From positions 1 to 41,456 of the forward strand of contig CABPSV020000038.1 in assembly GCA_902459845.2 (NCBI GenBank): DNA of 41,456 bases. The letters run 5' to 3'. This stretch comes from Hepatocystis sp. ex Piliocolobus tephrosceles. Lineage: Eukaryota; Apicomplexa; Aconoidasida; Haemosporida; Plasmodiidae. Both the position numbers and the translations under genes were made by a program. The notes under the pieces are model-generated. The model made no database searches, was not told the origin of the DNA, and was given only the letters and a program-made list of their open reading frames with translations. How positions within the stretch are numbered: the first letter of the stretch is position 1; every line of letters begins with the position of its first letter. This document shows positions 11,640-22,900 of the stretch, piece after piece.

Positions 11640-12050
11640 TTTATGTTCATTTAAATGGTATTACTATATTAACTAGTTGCTTAATATTACAATATTTGTT
11701 ATTCTTACTGTTGTTGTTGTTTTTTTTTTTTTTTTTTTTTTTACTCCTAATTTGTTCGTATACAGTACTATATAATATATATATATATATATTTTATATA
11801 TATACTTCCCTTTTTATTTTTATTTTTATTTTATTTTTTTTTTTTTTTTTGAAAAAAGGCCTCCACCTTTTGTTCATAATATTTTCATACTTCCTATATT
11901 TTAACTCTTATGCACGATATTACATAGTTCAAGATTCAACTTTGTAATTTGCGGTAAACTAACAAAACAAAAAATAATAATAAAAAATAAATAAATAATT
12001 AAATGGAGTAAAAAAAAAAAAAAAAGTAAATAAATAAAAAAAAATATATA

Positions 12051-12260
12051 TCAAAATATATCAAAATAAATCAAAGTAAATCAAAATAAATCAAAGTAAA
12101 TCAAAATAAATCAAAGTAAATCAAAGTAAATCAAAGTAAATCAAAGTAAATCAAAGTAAATCAAAGTAAATAAAAATGCATAAAAATGACTCAAAATAAA
12201 TCAAAGGATGGCGACATAAATCAAAGGGTGTCAAATTAAATCAAGATATATCAAAACAAA
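12051..12260. repeat. 10-bp tandem repeat (TCAAAGTAAA family)
   Basis: About 12-15 well-kept copies of TCAAAGTAAA/TCAAAATAAA followed by degenerate ones up to about 12260. The period matches one turn of the helix, so the short A-runs stay in phase. Confidence 0.9.
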
Positions 12261-12432
12261 TTAAAATATAATGATATTAATCCCGAGTGCACGTAATTTT
12301 TTTTTTTTTTTTTTTTTTTTTAATTTTAAAAAATACAGTAGAACATCAAATTTGAATGTTGCATCATTTTTAAAATTAAATAGTCTATGTTCATATAAAC
12401 ATTATTTTCGTAGAACATTTTAAATAAACTAA

Positions 12433-12463
<31 letters not shown>

Positions 12464-13072
12464 TTTTTATACAAATTGTATGGGATAGGTAACCATGCTT
12501 AAATACAACTGGATACTAAATGGGTGGAGTAAATGAGTAAGACGATAAAAATATATATGTATAAGAACAAGAATACATATAGAAATGGGTAATTTGTAGG
12601 CATATAAGAATTGAAACAACAATAAATACTTACGTACGTACATATACGGATTATATAGCATATATTAATAAATTAATGTACATACATAGGCAAAATAAGT
12701 GATAAACCAAAACTATCATAGGAATAGTTATGTAAGTAGATTCATTTGAATAAATTCGTGTAAATAAGCAAATGTAACCATGCAAAAATAAATAAATAAA
12801 TAGGTTAAAATGTATACAAAGAAAATAATTTACTTATGAAGGTTCATTAAATATTATATACTTGCAAAAATATGTAACTTTGTACCAAACATATATTTAA
12901 AAATAGTGAAGCACATGCACGTGTATAAATATGTTTATCTATTCATACGATAAACATTATATATAAAATTTAATAACACTTTTAATAATGGTAATAATAA
13001 AATGTGTATTTTATATTGAATCTTGACTACAGTAGTAAAACTGAAGTTATAAAATATATTTAGGAATTTAAA

Positions 13073-13290
13073 AAAAAAAAAAAAAAAAGAAAAAGGAAAG
13101 GGGAAGAAAAAGGAAGGGAGAAGGAAAAAGAAAGGGAGAAGGAAAAAGAAAGGGGAAGGAAAGAGAAAAGGGTAAAGCAAAGAATAGAGAAAAATGAAAA
13201 AAGAAAAATGAAAAATGGAAAATAAAAAAAGCGAAAAGAAAAAAAAAGGAAAGGCAAAAAAAAGAAAGGAAAAAAGAAGAAAAAAGTAAT
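13073..13290 (+). repeat. purine-only (A/G) tract with GGAAAAAGAAAGG-type repeats
   Basis: Nearly 220 bases with almost no pyrimidine on the + strand (a few T and C), made of irregular units such as GGGAGAAGGAAAAAGAAA. The strand asymmetry is extreme even for this genome. On the minus strand all three frames are largely open as Phe/Leu/Ser/Pro strings, an expected artefact. Confidence 0.85.
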
Positions 13291-14053
13291 ATCACTTAAA
13301 ATATACATAAGTACGAGACTCACTTATTCAAATAATTTAATACATATAAAAAAAAAATTATGTTAAAAATTGTTAGTAACGTAAAAATGCGTTAGTATGA
13401 AGTACATATACATATAATCTTTGCTAATCTTTGCTAATACTTTTTTTTTTTTTTTTTTTTTTTTTCTTTTCAATTTTTATGTTTAATTTTCTATGTTTGA
13501 TTTTTTATGTTTTATTTATTTTTTTTTTTTTATATCCTTTCATTGTATTCATTATGTGGAGGATAAATAAAATTTTTTGAAAAAACAAAATATATTTCAC
13601 TAATAGAGTATATATATATATATATCTTTGTTAAAATAAAAAGGAAGGAAAACTATTTGTTTTATCGTTAAGTATTAATATCTATTTTACACCCTTAAAA
13701 AAAAGATTAAATAAAGTAAAAAAAAAAAAAAAACAGATATACATATATGTACATGCATATGTGTATATAGGCAAAAGTAAAAAAATAGATAATTCAAATT
13801 TATGGTTACCAAAATTATAAGTTTCGAAAAAGGTATACATATATACATATATACTGTTTTTTCAAATAAATTTGAATGCAATATACTATTTTTTTTTTTC
13901 TCATGACTCTAATAATAACTCTAATAAAAAGTGGTTTCGTTAAAAATGATACTAAATTATAATTTTAAGTAATATTATAAACAAAATGTAAATTATTAAA
14001 CAATATTTGGGGTTAAATATTTTAATTTTGGCACATATTGGGAGTAATACAAC

Positions 14054-14146
14054 ATGGTATTAGAAAATGTTGCAGACGTTGCAAGCGCTGCAGAAGTTGT
14101 AAATGCTGCAGAAGTTGTAAATGTTACAAAGGTTCAAATCAAATAA
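14054..14146 (+). other. 30-codon ORF with an internal 18-bp repeat, unknown
   Basis: Starts MVLENVADVASAAEVVNAAE and ends VTKVQIK before TAA. It is rich in Ala and Val with GCA/GCT/GTT codons, so its G+C is well above the surrounding sequence. It contains two copies of GCTGCAGAAGTTGTAAAT plus a related third. It matches no protein I know. The opposite strand is also open (Cys/Asn rich), so this may be a minisatellite rather than a gene. It is too short to call as a CDS. Confidence 0.35.
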
Positions 14147-14762
14147 AAAATAAGACATATATGTATATATAATACGGTCATATAATATGCCACATTATAA
14201 ACTAAAATGACAAAATATAATGATTTAACATAGGTGACAACACCCAACGTTCTATTTTTTTGCTTTTTTTTTCTTTTACTAAAAAGGAGATATTTAAAAA
14301 TTAAACAAGTATATATATATCTATACTTGTTTAATTTTTTTTTAATTTTTTTTAATTTTTTTTTTCCAGAATTTTGTTTTTTAATAAAACTCATAGATAG
14401 TTTCACCGAAAAACCGTACTCATGCGTATTATTATTTTATGGTTAACCTTTTCTAAACAGTTTCAATACTGTTAATAAACATGTTTAGTACCTTATGTCA
14501 ATAAGACATAATAATATGTTAAAACTGTATATTTTGGTATTCCTCATTTTTTTCTTCTTTTTTTAAAACTAAATATATACACTTTTTAATTTAGTGAACG
14601 CCATTTTATTATGTACAAATTTTTATATATTTTAGGATGTACAATAAATTGCTTTACATATTCTTCTATTTTATTCTGATTTTTTTTTAATAGCTTTACT
14701 TTTATTTATTCATAAGCTTGATTATTTATTTGGGCTTATTTATTAATATTATTATTATTATT

Positions 14763-14764
<2 letters not shown>

Positions 14765-14811
<47 letters not shown>
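14765..14811. repeat. 47-base poly(T) tract
   Basis: Uninterrupted T run in the promoter-side region of the PH-domain gene, about 460 bases upstream of its ATG. Probable nucleosome-poor element. Length is uncertain in any assembly. Confidence 0.9.
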
Positions 14812-14976
14812 CTATTAACATTCGTGTAAATACACTTTTTTAAAGTTGTACTATAATTTGAACAGTTTTTTATAATTGTGAGTTTTAAAAAAATATACCT
14901 ATACATACTTATATAATAAGCTTATATGATCAAACATCGTCTTAATTGCATATGTATATATATATACATACATGTA

Positions 14977-14984
14977 TGCATGCA
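14977..14984. promoter_or_regulatory. TGCATGCA palindrome, possible ApiAP2 site
   Basis: TGCATGCA lies about 290 bases upstream of the PH-domain gene start. This octamer is the known recognition sequence of some Plasmodium ApiAP2 factors (AP2-Sp/PF14_0633 type). Functional use here is inference, as a single site can occur by chance. Confidence 0.3.
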
Positions 14985-15274
14985 TTCAACTATACATCTA
15001 GGCCGATTATTCTCCCTTAAATATATTCATATAAGAAAGAGTTAAATTCTTTAAAAAATCTTACAAAAGTGTCTTTTTTTTTTTTTGTTTTTGTTTAATT
15101 GTTCGTTCTACTATATCTCTCCCTCTTTCTATATATATGAATATATAAATACACAACATTTTTTGTTCTTTCGTAGTTTTTTATTTTTTTTTTTTTACTT
15201 TTGTCTTTCGTTTCCCGCTTATCCTTTTTTTATTTTTTTTTTTTTTTCCCATTTTTAATAAACCTGTTTTAACA

Positions 15275-16352
15275 ATGTATTTCCATAAAATTTTGTTTCC
15301 TTTGTTTTTGTTTAATTTTTTTTTAAACAAGTGTGCACCAATTATTTATAGTAACAACTTTAACAAATGGACCAAAGAGCTTTCAAAAATATCAAAAAAA
15401 GAGTACCATAATTTAAGTGATATAAATGATTTAACTAATAGAAAATATTGTGGTAGTTCTTTAAAACATTTAGCAGGACTAATTTTGGATAAATCGGATA
15501 AAGAAGCAAAATTAATTATTGAAGGATCTATTTTTTTTAATAAATTAACATTAAAGTTAGGTAATACAAAAGAAAAAGAAATAGATATAAAAAATATTAT
15601 TTTACCAATAGAAACTTTATCAAATAAATGTATAAACATCAGACAAACTGAACAAAATGAAGAATCAACTATTCTTTGTTTAAGCAGTAAAGTACTTCGA
15701 AATTTTTGGATTAATTCGATAACTGATGCTGTTCTATGTAAAATGACAAAAATTAAAGGGAAATTACCCGAGTTTGATTATTTGAATGAAGACGATGAAA
15801 AAAAAAACAAACAACAGGATGAAGGTGAAGATGACGAAAAAAATGACGAACAAACCAAAACAGAAGAAGACAAAATTAAATCTAGATTTAATAATGAAGA
15901 ATTTGATGACGAAAAAGAAGAAGGAAAGAAAGGTGTACAACTTCGAATACCAAAAAGTAAATATGGTCAACCAGACATAAAAATAAATGGGAAGACTATT
16001 AAAGAAATTAAAGAAGGCAACAAAAATGAAGAAAGCGCAAATAAAGGAAGCGCAAATGAAGGAAGCGCAAATGAAGGAAGCGAAAATGGAAAGAGCAAAA
16101 ATGAGAAAAGTGAAAGTGAGAAAAGTGAAAGCGACAGGTAAATTATACCACAATGAGTCTTTACGTCAAAATATACGAATATATACTTTTCACAACACCA
16201 ATCAAATAACGTTACTAATTTTTAACTATATATATGTATATATAAATATATATATTTTTTTGTTTTTTTTTTTTTATTTGATTTTTAGGCCTGAGGAATA
16301 TGAAAATGCATCAGATCAAATAGATGGTGATGATGAAACCATTGAATCATAA
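15275..16352 (+). CDS. secreted PH-like domain protein, two exons
   Basis: Exon 1 is 15275-16137 (donor GTAAAT), the intron is 16138-16288 (acceptor TTTTTAG), and exon 2 is 16289-16352. The splice rebuilds an Arg codon and gives 308 residues. The N-terminus MYFHKILFPLFLFNFFLNKC looks like a signal peptide or signal anchor. Residues about 60-165 fit a pleckstrin-homology fold: alternating strands (AKLIIEGSIFFNKLTLKLG) ending in the typical helix LRNFWINSITDAVLC with its invariant Trp. After that the chain is acidic/lysine rich, with a SANEG five-residue repeat near 255-275 and a Lys/Glu/Ser tail. P. falciparum has a PH-domain protein at the matching place as I recall it. PH domains normally act on cytosolic membrane faces, so a signal sequence is notable. 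Lipid binding cannot be predicted, since no clear basic phosphoinositide pocket is visible. Confidence 0.82.
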
Positions 16353-16917
16353 GAGAAAAAATTAGGGGATTAAAATTAGTAATAGATATAGAAATGATAA
16401 TTTTTTTATAAAATATGTAAAGTTGCTTTTTTATAATATGCTTATAAGTTGTTCATATGTGTATATGCCTATATATATATATATATGTAACAATTAGGCT
16501 TTACACGTATATTTTTCATTGGCAGCAATTACAAAAGCATAGCTTTGGTATAAATAAAAATTACTCAACTTTTTTCTTTTTTTATATCTAACGTTTTTAA
16601 TACATTTTTTGTATATATATATATATATATATATTTTACAGGTTACAAGGCGAAAAAATCCCCTTTTTGTAATTCATTCCTCTTTTTTATTCATTAAACA
16701 ATGATAATTTTTTTGTGTCAATTTTCATATGTGTTGTTTTTATGGGAAGACACGTACACATGTATACATATGTATATGTATACATATTTAATTATTTTTA
16801 TAAGTGCTTACAATTGTAAATTTTTTTTTTTTTTGTTTTTTTTTTTTTTTTTGTCACCCCTCCCCCCTAATTTCCTTATGTAAAGCACATAAGGAATACC
16901 CGCATAAACTACATACT
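16353..16917. other. convergent intergenic region
   Basis: Joins the 3' ends of the PH-domain gene (+) and the large membrane protein gene (-). It holds (TA)n near 16473-16486 and 16613-16634 and T runs near 16818-16852. No gene seen. The frame 16701-16883 is a Phe/Ile/Tyr-rich artefact. Confidence 0.65.
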
Positions 16918-19900
16918 TCATAAATGAAGAGAGTAATAAAATTCTTTTATCTTATCATCACTAACACTATCAAATACAATTTTAACAAATTGATAATTAC
17001 CAAAAGGAGATACATACTCATTATTAATAGACGAGCAATTTCCTATACATGTTATTGGACTAGGACACGATGGACATACACCAACCTCAAATGAATTAAT
17101 AAAAAATTTTTGCTCATTTTTTTTACATCTTGTTGTTATTAAAATCGTTTGGTTTAACTCTTTGTTTAATTTATAACCACAAGAATGAAAATTTCCATAA
17201 TCTTTTTTATGTATTACCTCATGTGGATTCGTACTATTTATATTAGTGTTTCTTACGGAAACGGTGCTTATCTCGTCACGAATTAATTCATCAACATTGT
17301 TATTTTTATCTAACCATAATGATTCATTTACTTCACTTTTATTTTTTTCTTTTCTAACATCAACTTCTTGTGAACTTACATAAAATTCCTCTCTCAGACA
17401 TCCAGAATTTTGATACTCAAGTTTTGGTAAAAAAACACCTAATGATAAATCAGAACCATTTACAACAATATGACCAGTTCCATTCACACCCCCAACTAAA
17501 CAATGATAGTTCATTTCATCTACATATGATAATCTGGCTACTGCGAAAATTGTCCATTCTAATGCTAATGTTATATAGCTATCTAAATATATGTTTAAAT
17601 TATTAACTTGTTTAGTTATTTTATTAAAATAATATAATTTTTTATTTATCATAGATATTAATGACGTACAAAAATAATACTTTTTATTTATTTCATGAGG
17701 GTAAATATAAACATTATAATTTTTTGTTATTTCAAAATGAATATAATCGTTCTTTTTTTTTATTTTATTCTGATAGTTGCAAATGGATGTACTTCCATGA
17801 TTTGTACCTTCGTTATCTTCACTACTTGTTTCTTCTTCACCCTCATCTCGTGCCCCTTCTTCCCTCTCATCTCGTTCCTTTTCTTTACCGTCATCTTTTA
17901 TGACATCGTTAGCGACATTACCCGTGTTACTACAAACATCCCCTCTATCTACTACACCATTTTTCTTTCCCGATTCAAACCAATTCATTTGTGGTAAAAA
18001 TGAATACAAATAAGAATAATAATATTCAAGAGTATCATCATTTTTTAAAACACACATGTTATATTCATATAATACTTCATTCATAGTTAAAGGTTTATTA
18101 ATTATTTGAACAAATGATATATTTGTAAAAGGGTTAGTAAATAGACTACTATTACCTATATATTTTATACTATCAGTAGAGCAATATGTATGATGCCCTT
18201 TAAGTGTCCCATTTATGAAATAAAAATTACCATTAGGTGTACTAACTATACTCAAAAAATACCATCCTTTTTTTAAAAATTTAATACTATAACCACACGA
18301 GTGATACCGTTTTTCTTTTTTTCGTATTTTACTACAAACAATGTCTTTGTTATAGTTTTTGTTACAACCCTCAATACTATTCTTATCATTATGTATATCT
18401 TGACCATTTTCAAACTGGTTATAATTTTCTAAACACCCTAGAATCAATTTGTCACTAAATATACAAACGTGACAATCATTATCACCACATATTAAAGATG
18501 AAAATGACACATTTTTTTCAATAGGTAAATATATACATACATTTATAGTATAACCTTGTATCATATCTGGTACATTATTGCTATTAGGATGGATAGAAAC
18601 ATTACTTATGGGTAAAGGTGGGCACAAAACTAAGCTGTAATATTTTGATAAATCACAGGCAACAGTTGGCTCCTTTAAAGAAACATTTATATCATCAAAT
18701 TTAGGAACTTCAGTTATTTGTTTTACTTCTTTATAGTATACATTGTAACCATATTCTTCTTCATTACAGATGTTGATTCGTTGAGGTTTGATATGTTCTT
18801 TTTTTAAACTATTATTATCAGTGCTTGTTATGTTTTGTACGTTTTGATTATGTCTATTATTATTAGCACAGTTCTTATCACTTTTCCCATGCTCACCTCT
18901 ACTTTTAGCATCATGTTCACCACTACTTTTAGCATCACATTCACCACTTCTTTTAGCACCATGATCACTACTACTTTTATTATTACTTATTGAGTCTCTC
19001 GCCAAAGAAACAAATCTCATCTTATAAATGGTTACTTCACACTTTTTATCTCGTACGACCGGTGTTACAGCACATGTATTACATAAAGATTGTTCAAAAT
19101 ACAAAAATAAAACTTCTTGTTTATCTTTATCATCCCACTTCTCATCATCCCTCTTTTTATCACTCCTCTTTTCATCATCCCTCTTTTCATCATCTCTCTT
19201 TTTATCATCCCTCTTTTTATCATCCCTCTTTTTATCATCCCTCTTTTCATCATCCCTCTTTTTATCATCCCTCTTTTCATCATCCCTCTTTTCATCATCC
19301 CTCTTTTTATCATCCCTCTTTTTATCATCCCTCTTTTCATCATCTCTCTTTTCATCACTCCCCTTTTTATCACTCCCCTTTTTATCACTCCCCTTTTTAT
19401 CACTCCCATTTTGTTTATACATAGTTGCTCCATTACTACCCGATAATCCCATGTCTATGTTATCTCCTACCATTTCTTTGTGTTCCATATTTTGAAGTAA
19501 CATATATCTTTGTTTTATTTCTTCTTTATTCAAATACTCAAAAATTTTTAAATTACTACATAAACCTATATTGTGACACCCAAAACAAGAGTTACCAAAC
19601 ACATTAAACTCAAAATTTTTAGTATAGTCTATTATTTCATGTGATAATGTACTTATACACTCTCCATTCATATAATAAACTAATCCTTTATCACATAAAG
19701 TTACATTAAGTAAATTCCAAGCATCATTTTTTATTATCATCTCATTTTTTACTATACTGTTTTCAATATTTTTATTACTTTTTATAAAAATACACCTACC
19801 CGAATTGTTAATTTTGTCATTTTTAGTAGAAAAACCAGACAAACCACGTCTCGCCCCTTTATTTTTACGACCATTCAAAAAAAAAAATTCATACTGATGT

Positions 19901-22900
19901 TTATACACATTCTTATAATACGTACTCAACTTTTTCTTATCAGTTAAACATACCCCAATACTTTCAAGTATATTACCTTTCCAATCTAAAACAATTAAAC
20001 TATTTCCTTTTTTATCACATAAAATAAAACATTTTTGATTTTTATTATTTTTATATAAGTTACTATCAAAAAAAAGAAATAATTCTATGGTACATGTTTT
20101 GGGAAAACAAATGGATGGTTTTACTATTATTAAAGAGTTTGGATTGCTAAAATTCAACCCATTTAAATCTCCCGTTATACCTATATCACATTCATACATA
20201 TTATGATAAAATAATGTTATACTTTTTTCACTATTACAATAATAAGTAGCATCATTCACATAATTATGTTCATTTTTGTTTAAAACTTGCATGTATTTTT
20301 TGTTCAATAAATCAACATCCTCCTTTTTATTATGACTATAAACTGTATTGTCTATATTGGGTACTACATTTTTATTATAACTTTTATGATACTTCTTATT
20401 AAATACATGTTTTATACTCACCTCAAAATCCCCTTTAATCATGATCACTGTACCATAACTGCTAATCTCAAAGTAACTACTTTTATTTTTGTAATTTTCA
20501 ACAATATAATCATTTATATAATTTGATTCCATACTTTTATATAACATTAAAAAATTTTTTTCTTTTTCTTTTATTTCTTTTATCTGAAAAGAATCAAGAT
20601 ATTTATAATTTTCTTTTTTAATTAATATTGGAGAAGCATTACTAAAAACTAGCATAAATTCTTCTATTTTTTTTTTTTCTTCATTTTTTTTTATTTCTAA
20701 TTTTACTTCGATAACCTGATCAGGCACTTCTGAAAAGTTAATTAATTCGTTTACTTTTAAATAATCTTTTTTTCTAATCAAGTTTATTAAATATTTTTTT
20801 GTATTATCATTCAATTTTGAAAATGTATTATAAAAATCGATATCCAACACGTTTTTGTTAATATAATCAGTTATTGCTAAAACATGACCATTATTCTTAT
20901 ATATATTATCTAACGATAAATGTAGTTTTTTAACTCCTTCTTTTTCGCATTTTTCTTTATATTTAAAGTATCTTTCACTGTACGTATTATTACATGTAAT
21001 ATTACCCCAAAGCTTTAACAAGTTACTACATATATAACTTTTACATGTTGTATTGTAACGGATACCAAAATATTTTTCACTTATATCAAGTAATAAACAG
21101 TGTAAAAAAATTCGACACAATTCTATTACATAAATTAGTTTTACATTGATTAGATATTTTTCTTCAAACTTGTAGTTTGCATTAGGATCTCTATATGGCA
21201 TGAGTGATAATGGAGCTGTCCAAAAAATAAAAAAAAAAAAAAAAAGAGACACATGTAAGTAAATAACTAAATTAACAAAAAATAATTAGCTATTTTTGTT
21301 ATATATATAAAAATAGAGTAACAACCGTTAAAAATGGAAGATAATAAAACGTACAATTTAGATATGCAAAAAAAAAAAAAAGCATAAAAAAAGCATAAAA
21401 AAAGCATAAAAAAAGCATAAAAAAAGCATAAAAAAAGCATAAAAAAAGCATAAAAAAAGCATGAAAAAAGCATAAAAAAAGCATGAAAAAAGCATGAAAA
21501 AAGCATAAACACACCATTTTTGAACATGTAAAAAAAAAAAAAAAAAAAACTATTTTTATATCATATGTAATGTTTATACACAGATACGTACACATGTATA
21601 TCTATGTTTACATTTTTTTATTTATACCCTTTTGATTATTATTGTCATAAAAATCCATATGATTGACTGGAAAACACATTGCAACAGGATCAGGTTGTGC
21701 CAATCCAAGAGGTAAACATGACCAGTTTTTAACTACATCTTCTGGTCTCGTCATACTGTTATACTCCTCTTTTAAAAAATCTTTACAATTTATCTTTGTA
21801 CACTCATTATACATAAAATTATTTAAATTATATTTACCATCAATTTTGGTATTTATATTGTTATAAAAAGTATTTACATTTCCATTGTCAGCAACAAATA
21901 AATGACTATCTCGATTGTTATTTATATGTTTATATCGCTCATTAAGGTTTTGGTTATTTTGAGAATACAAACCATCAGTATGTGAGTAGTCTATATTATT
22001 AAATCTACTAATATTCTCGTTATGGTCATTACTTATATTACCTTTGTCTGTTTTCACTTTCTTTTTGATTGAAAACATACCTAAACCAGATTTGTCACCA
22101 TTAAAATTGTTATCATTACCATCATAAGAACAAATCTTATTTTTAAAATAGTTACATTTTTTTAACTCGTTTGCAACATATAATAAAATAGGACACAAAT
22201 TATAACTAATATCTTCCAAATTACAGTAACTTAAAATACTCATACTCCATCCAAAAATGATAAGAGGTTCATAATCATCTAAATGTAAGTTGCTTTTTTT
22301 TTTTAAAATATTAAAAAATTTGTTTTTATAATGACTAAATTTTTTTAAAATTTTTTTTATATTCTTTATTTCAGTTAAGTAATATTTTTTCATATTTTTT
22401 AAACAATATTCTAAGTTCATATAAAAAAAGTTTTTTTCCATTGTTAAATGTATAAGCATAGACAAACATATTTCAGGCACATCAGAAAGATCAATTATTT
22501 TTATTAACAAATCAATCCAAATTTTTGAAATTTTTAATAATTTATGTCTGTTCATATATTTTTTTTTAGTTTCAATACAAATAGTGTTATCATTATCTCT
22601 AATTTCATTCAAAAATAGGTTGTTACCACCATTATTTTTGATATTACCATTAACACAAACAGTTGACTCATCAGTAACAATATCTCTACTGTTTTTATAA
22701 ATCGTAGTAATCATTTTAATACTCTGTTTCTCATTTTTTAACACATACTGTTCTTTCATTTCTTCATTTTTTAATTTTAATTCATTTAAATGTACCATAT
22801 ATTTATTTTCTTTCTTTTTTTCCTTAGTTTCTTTTTTTGCTTTTCTCTTTAACAAAAACATGTTTATAAATACAATTCCTTTTATTCGTTTTTTAACTCT

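Larger units (their letters stand above)
11640..15274. other. 3.6-kb divergent intergenic region (AP-4 epsilon / PH-domain gene)
   Basis: The longest gene-free stretch in the window, lying between two divergent genes, so it carries both promoters. Contents in order: T and TA runs (11720-11850), a 10-bp tandem repeat (12051-12260), a purine-only tract (13073-13290), a small compositionally odd ORF (14054-14146), a 47-base T run (14765-14811) and a TGCATGCA element (14977-14984). No tRNA-like or rRNA-like sequence was seen. Frames longer than 60 codons here are Phe/Leu/Ser repeats from A+T-rich or purine-rich tracts, or antisense to AP-4 exon 1. Confidence 0.7.

Noticed and set aside
11564..11947. 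+ strand 127-codon frame
   Set aside because: Its first part is antisense to AP-4 epsilon exon 1, which has strong homology; the remainder is poly-Phe/Ile from T and TA runs.
13060..13323. Minus-strand Phe/Leu/Ser/Pro frames (three overlapping)
   Set aside because: Simply the complement of the purine-only tract; no stop codons can arise from its CT-rich complement.
18990..19495. Several overlapping + strand frames of 100-155 codons (SLFSS, HPSFYHPS, LFIIP repeats)
   Set aside because: All mirror the 15-bp KRDD coding repeat of the large membrane protein; a period divisible by three keeps every frame open.
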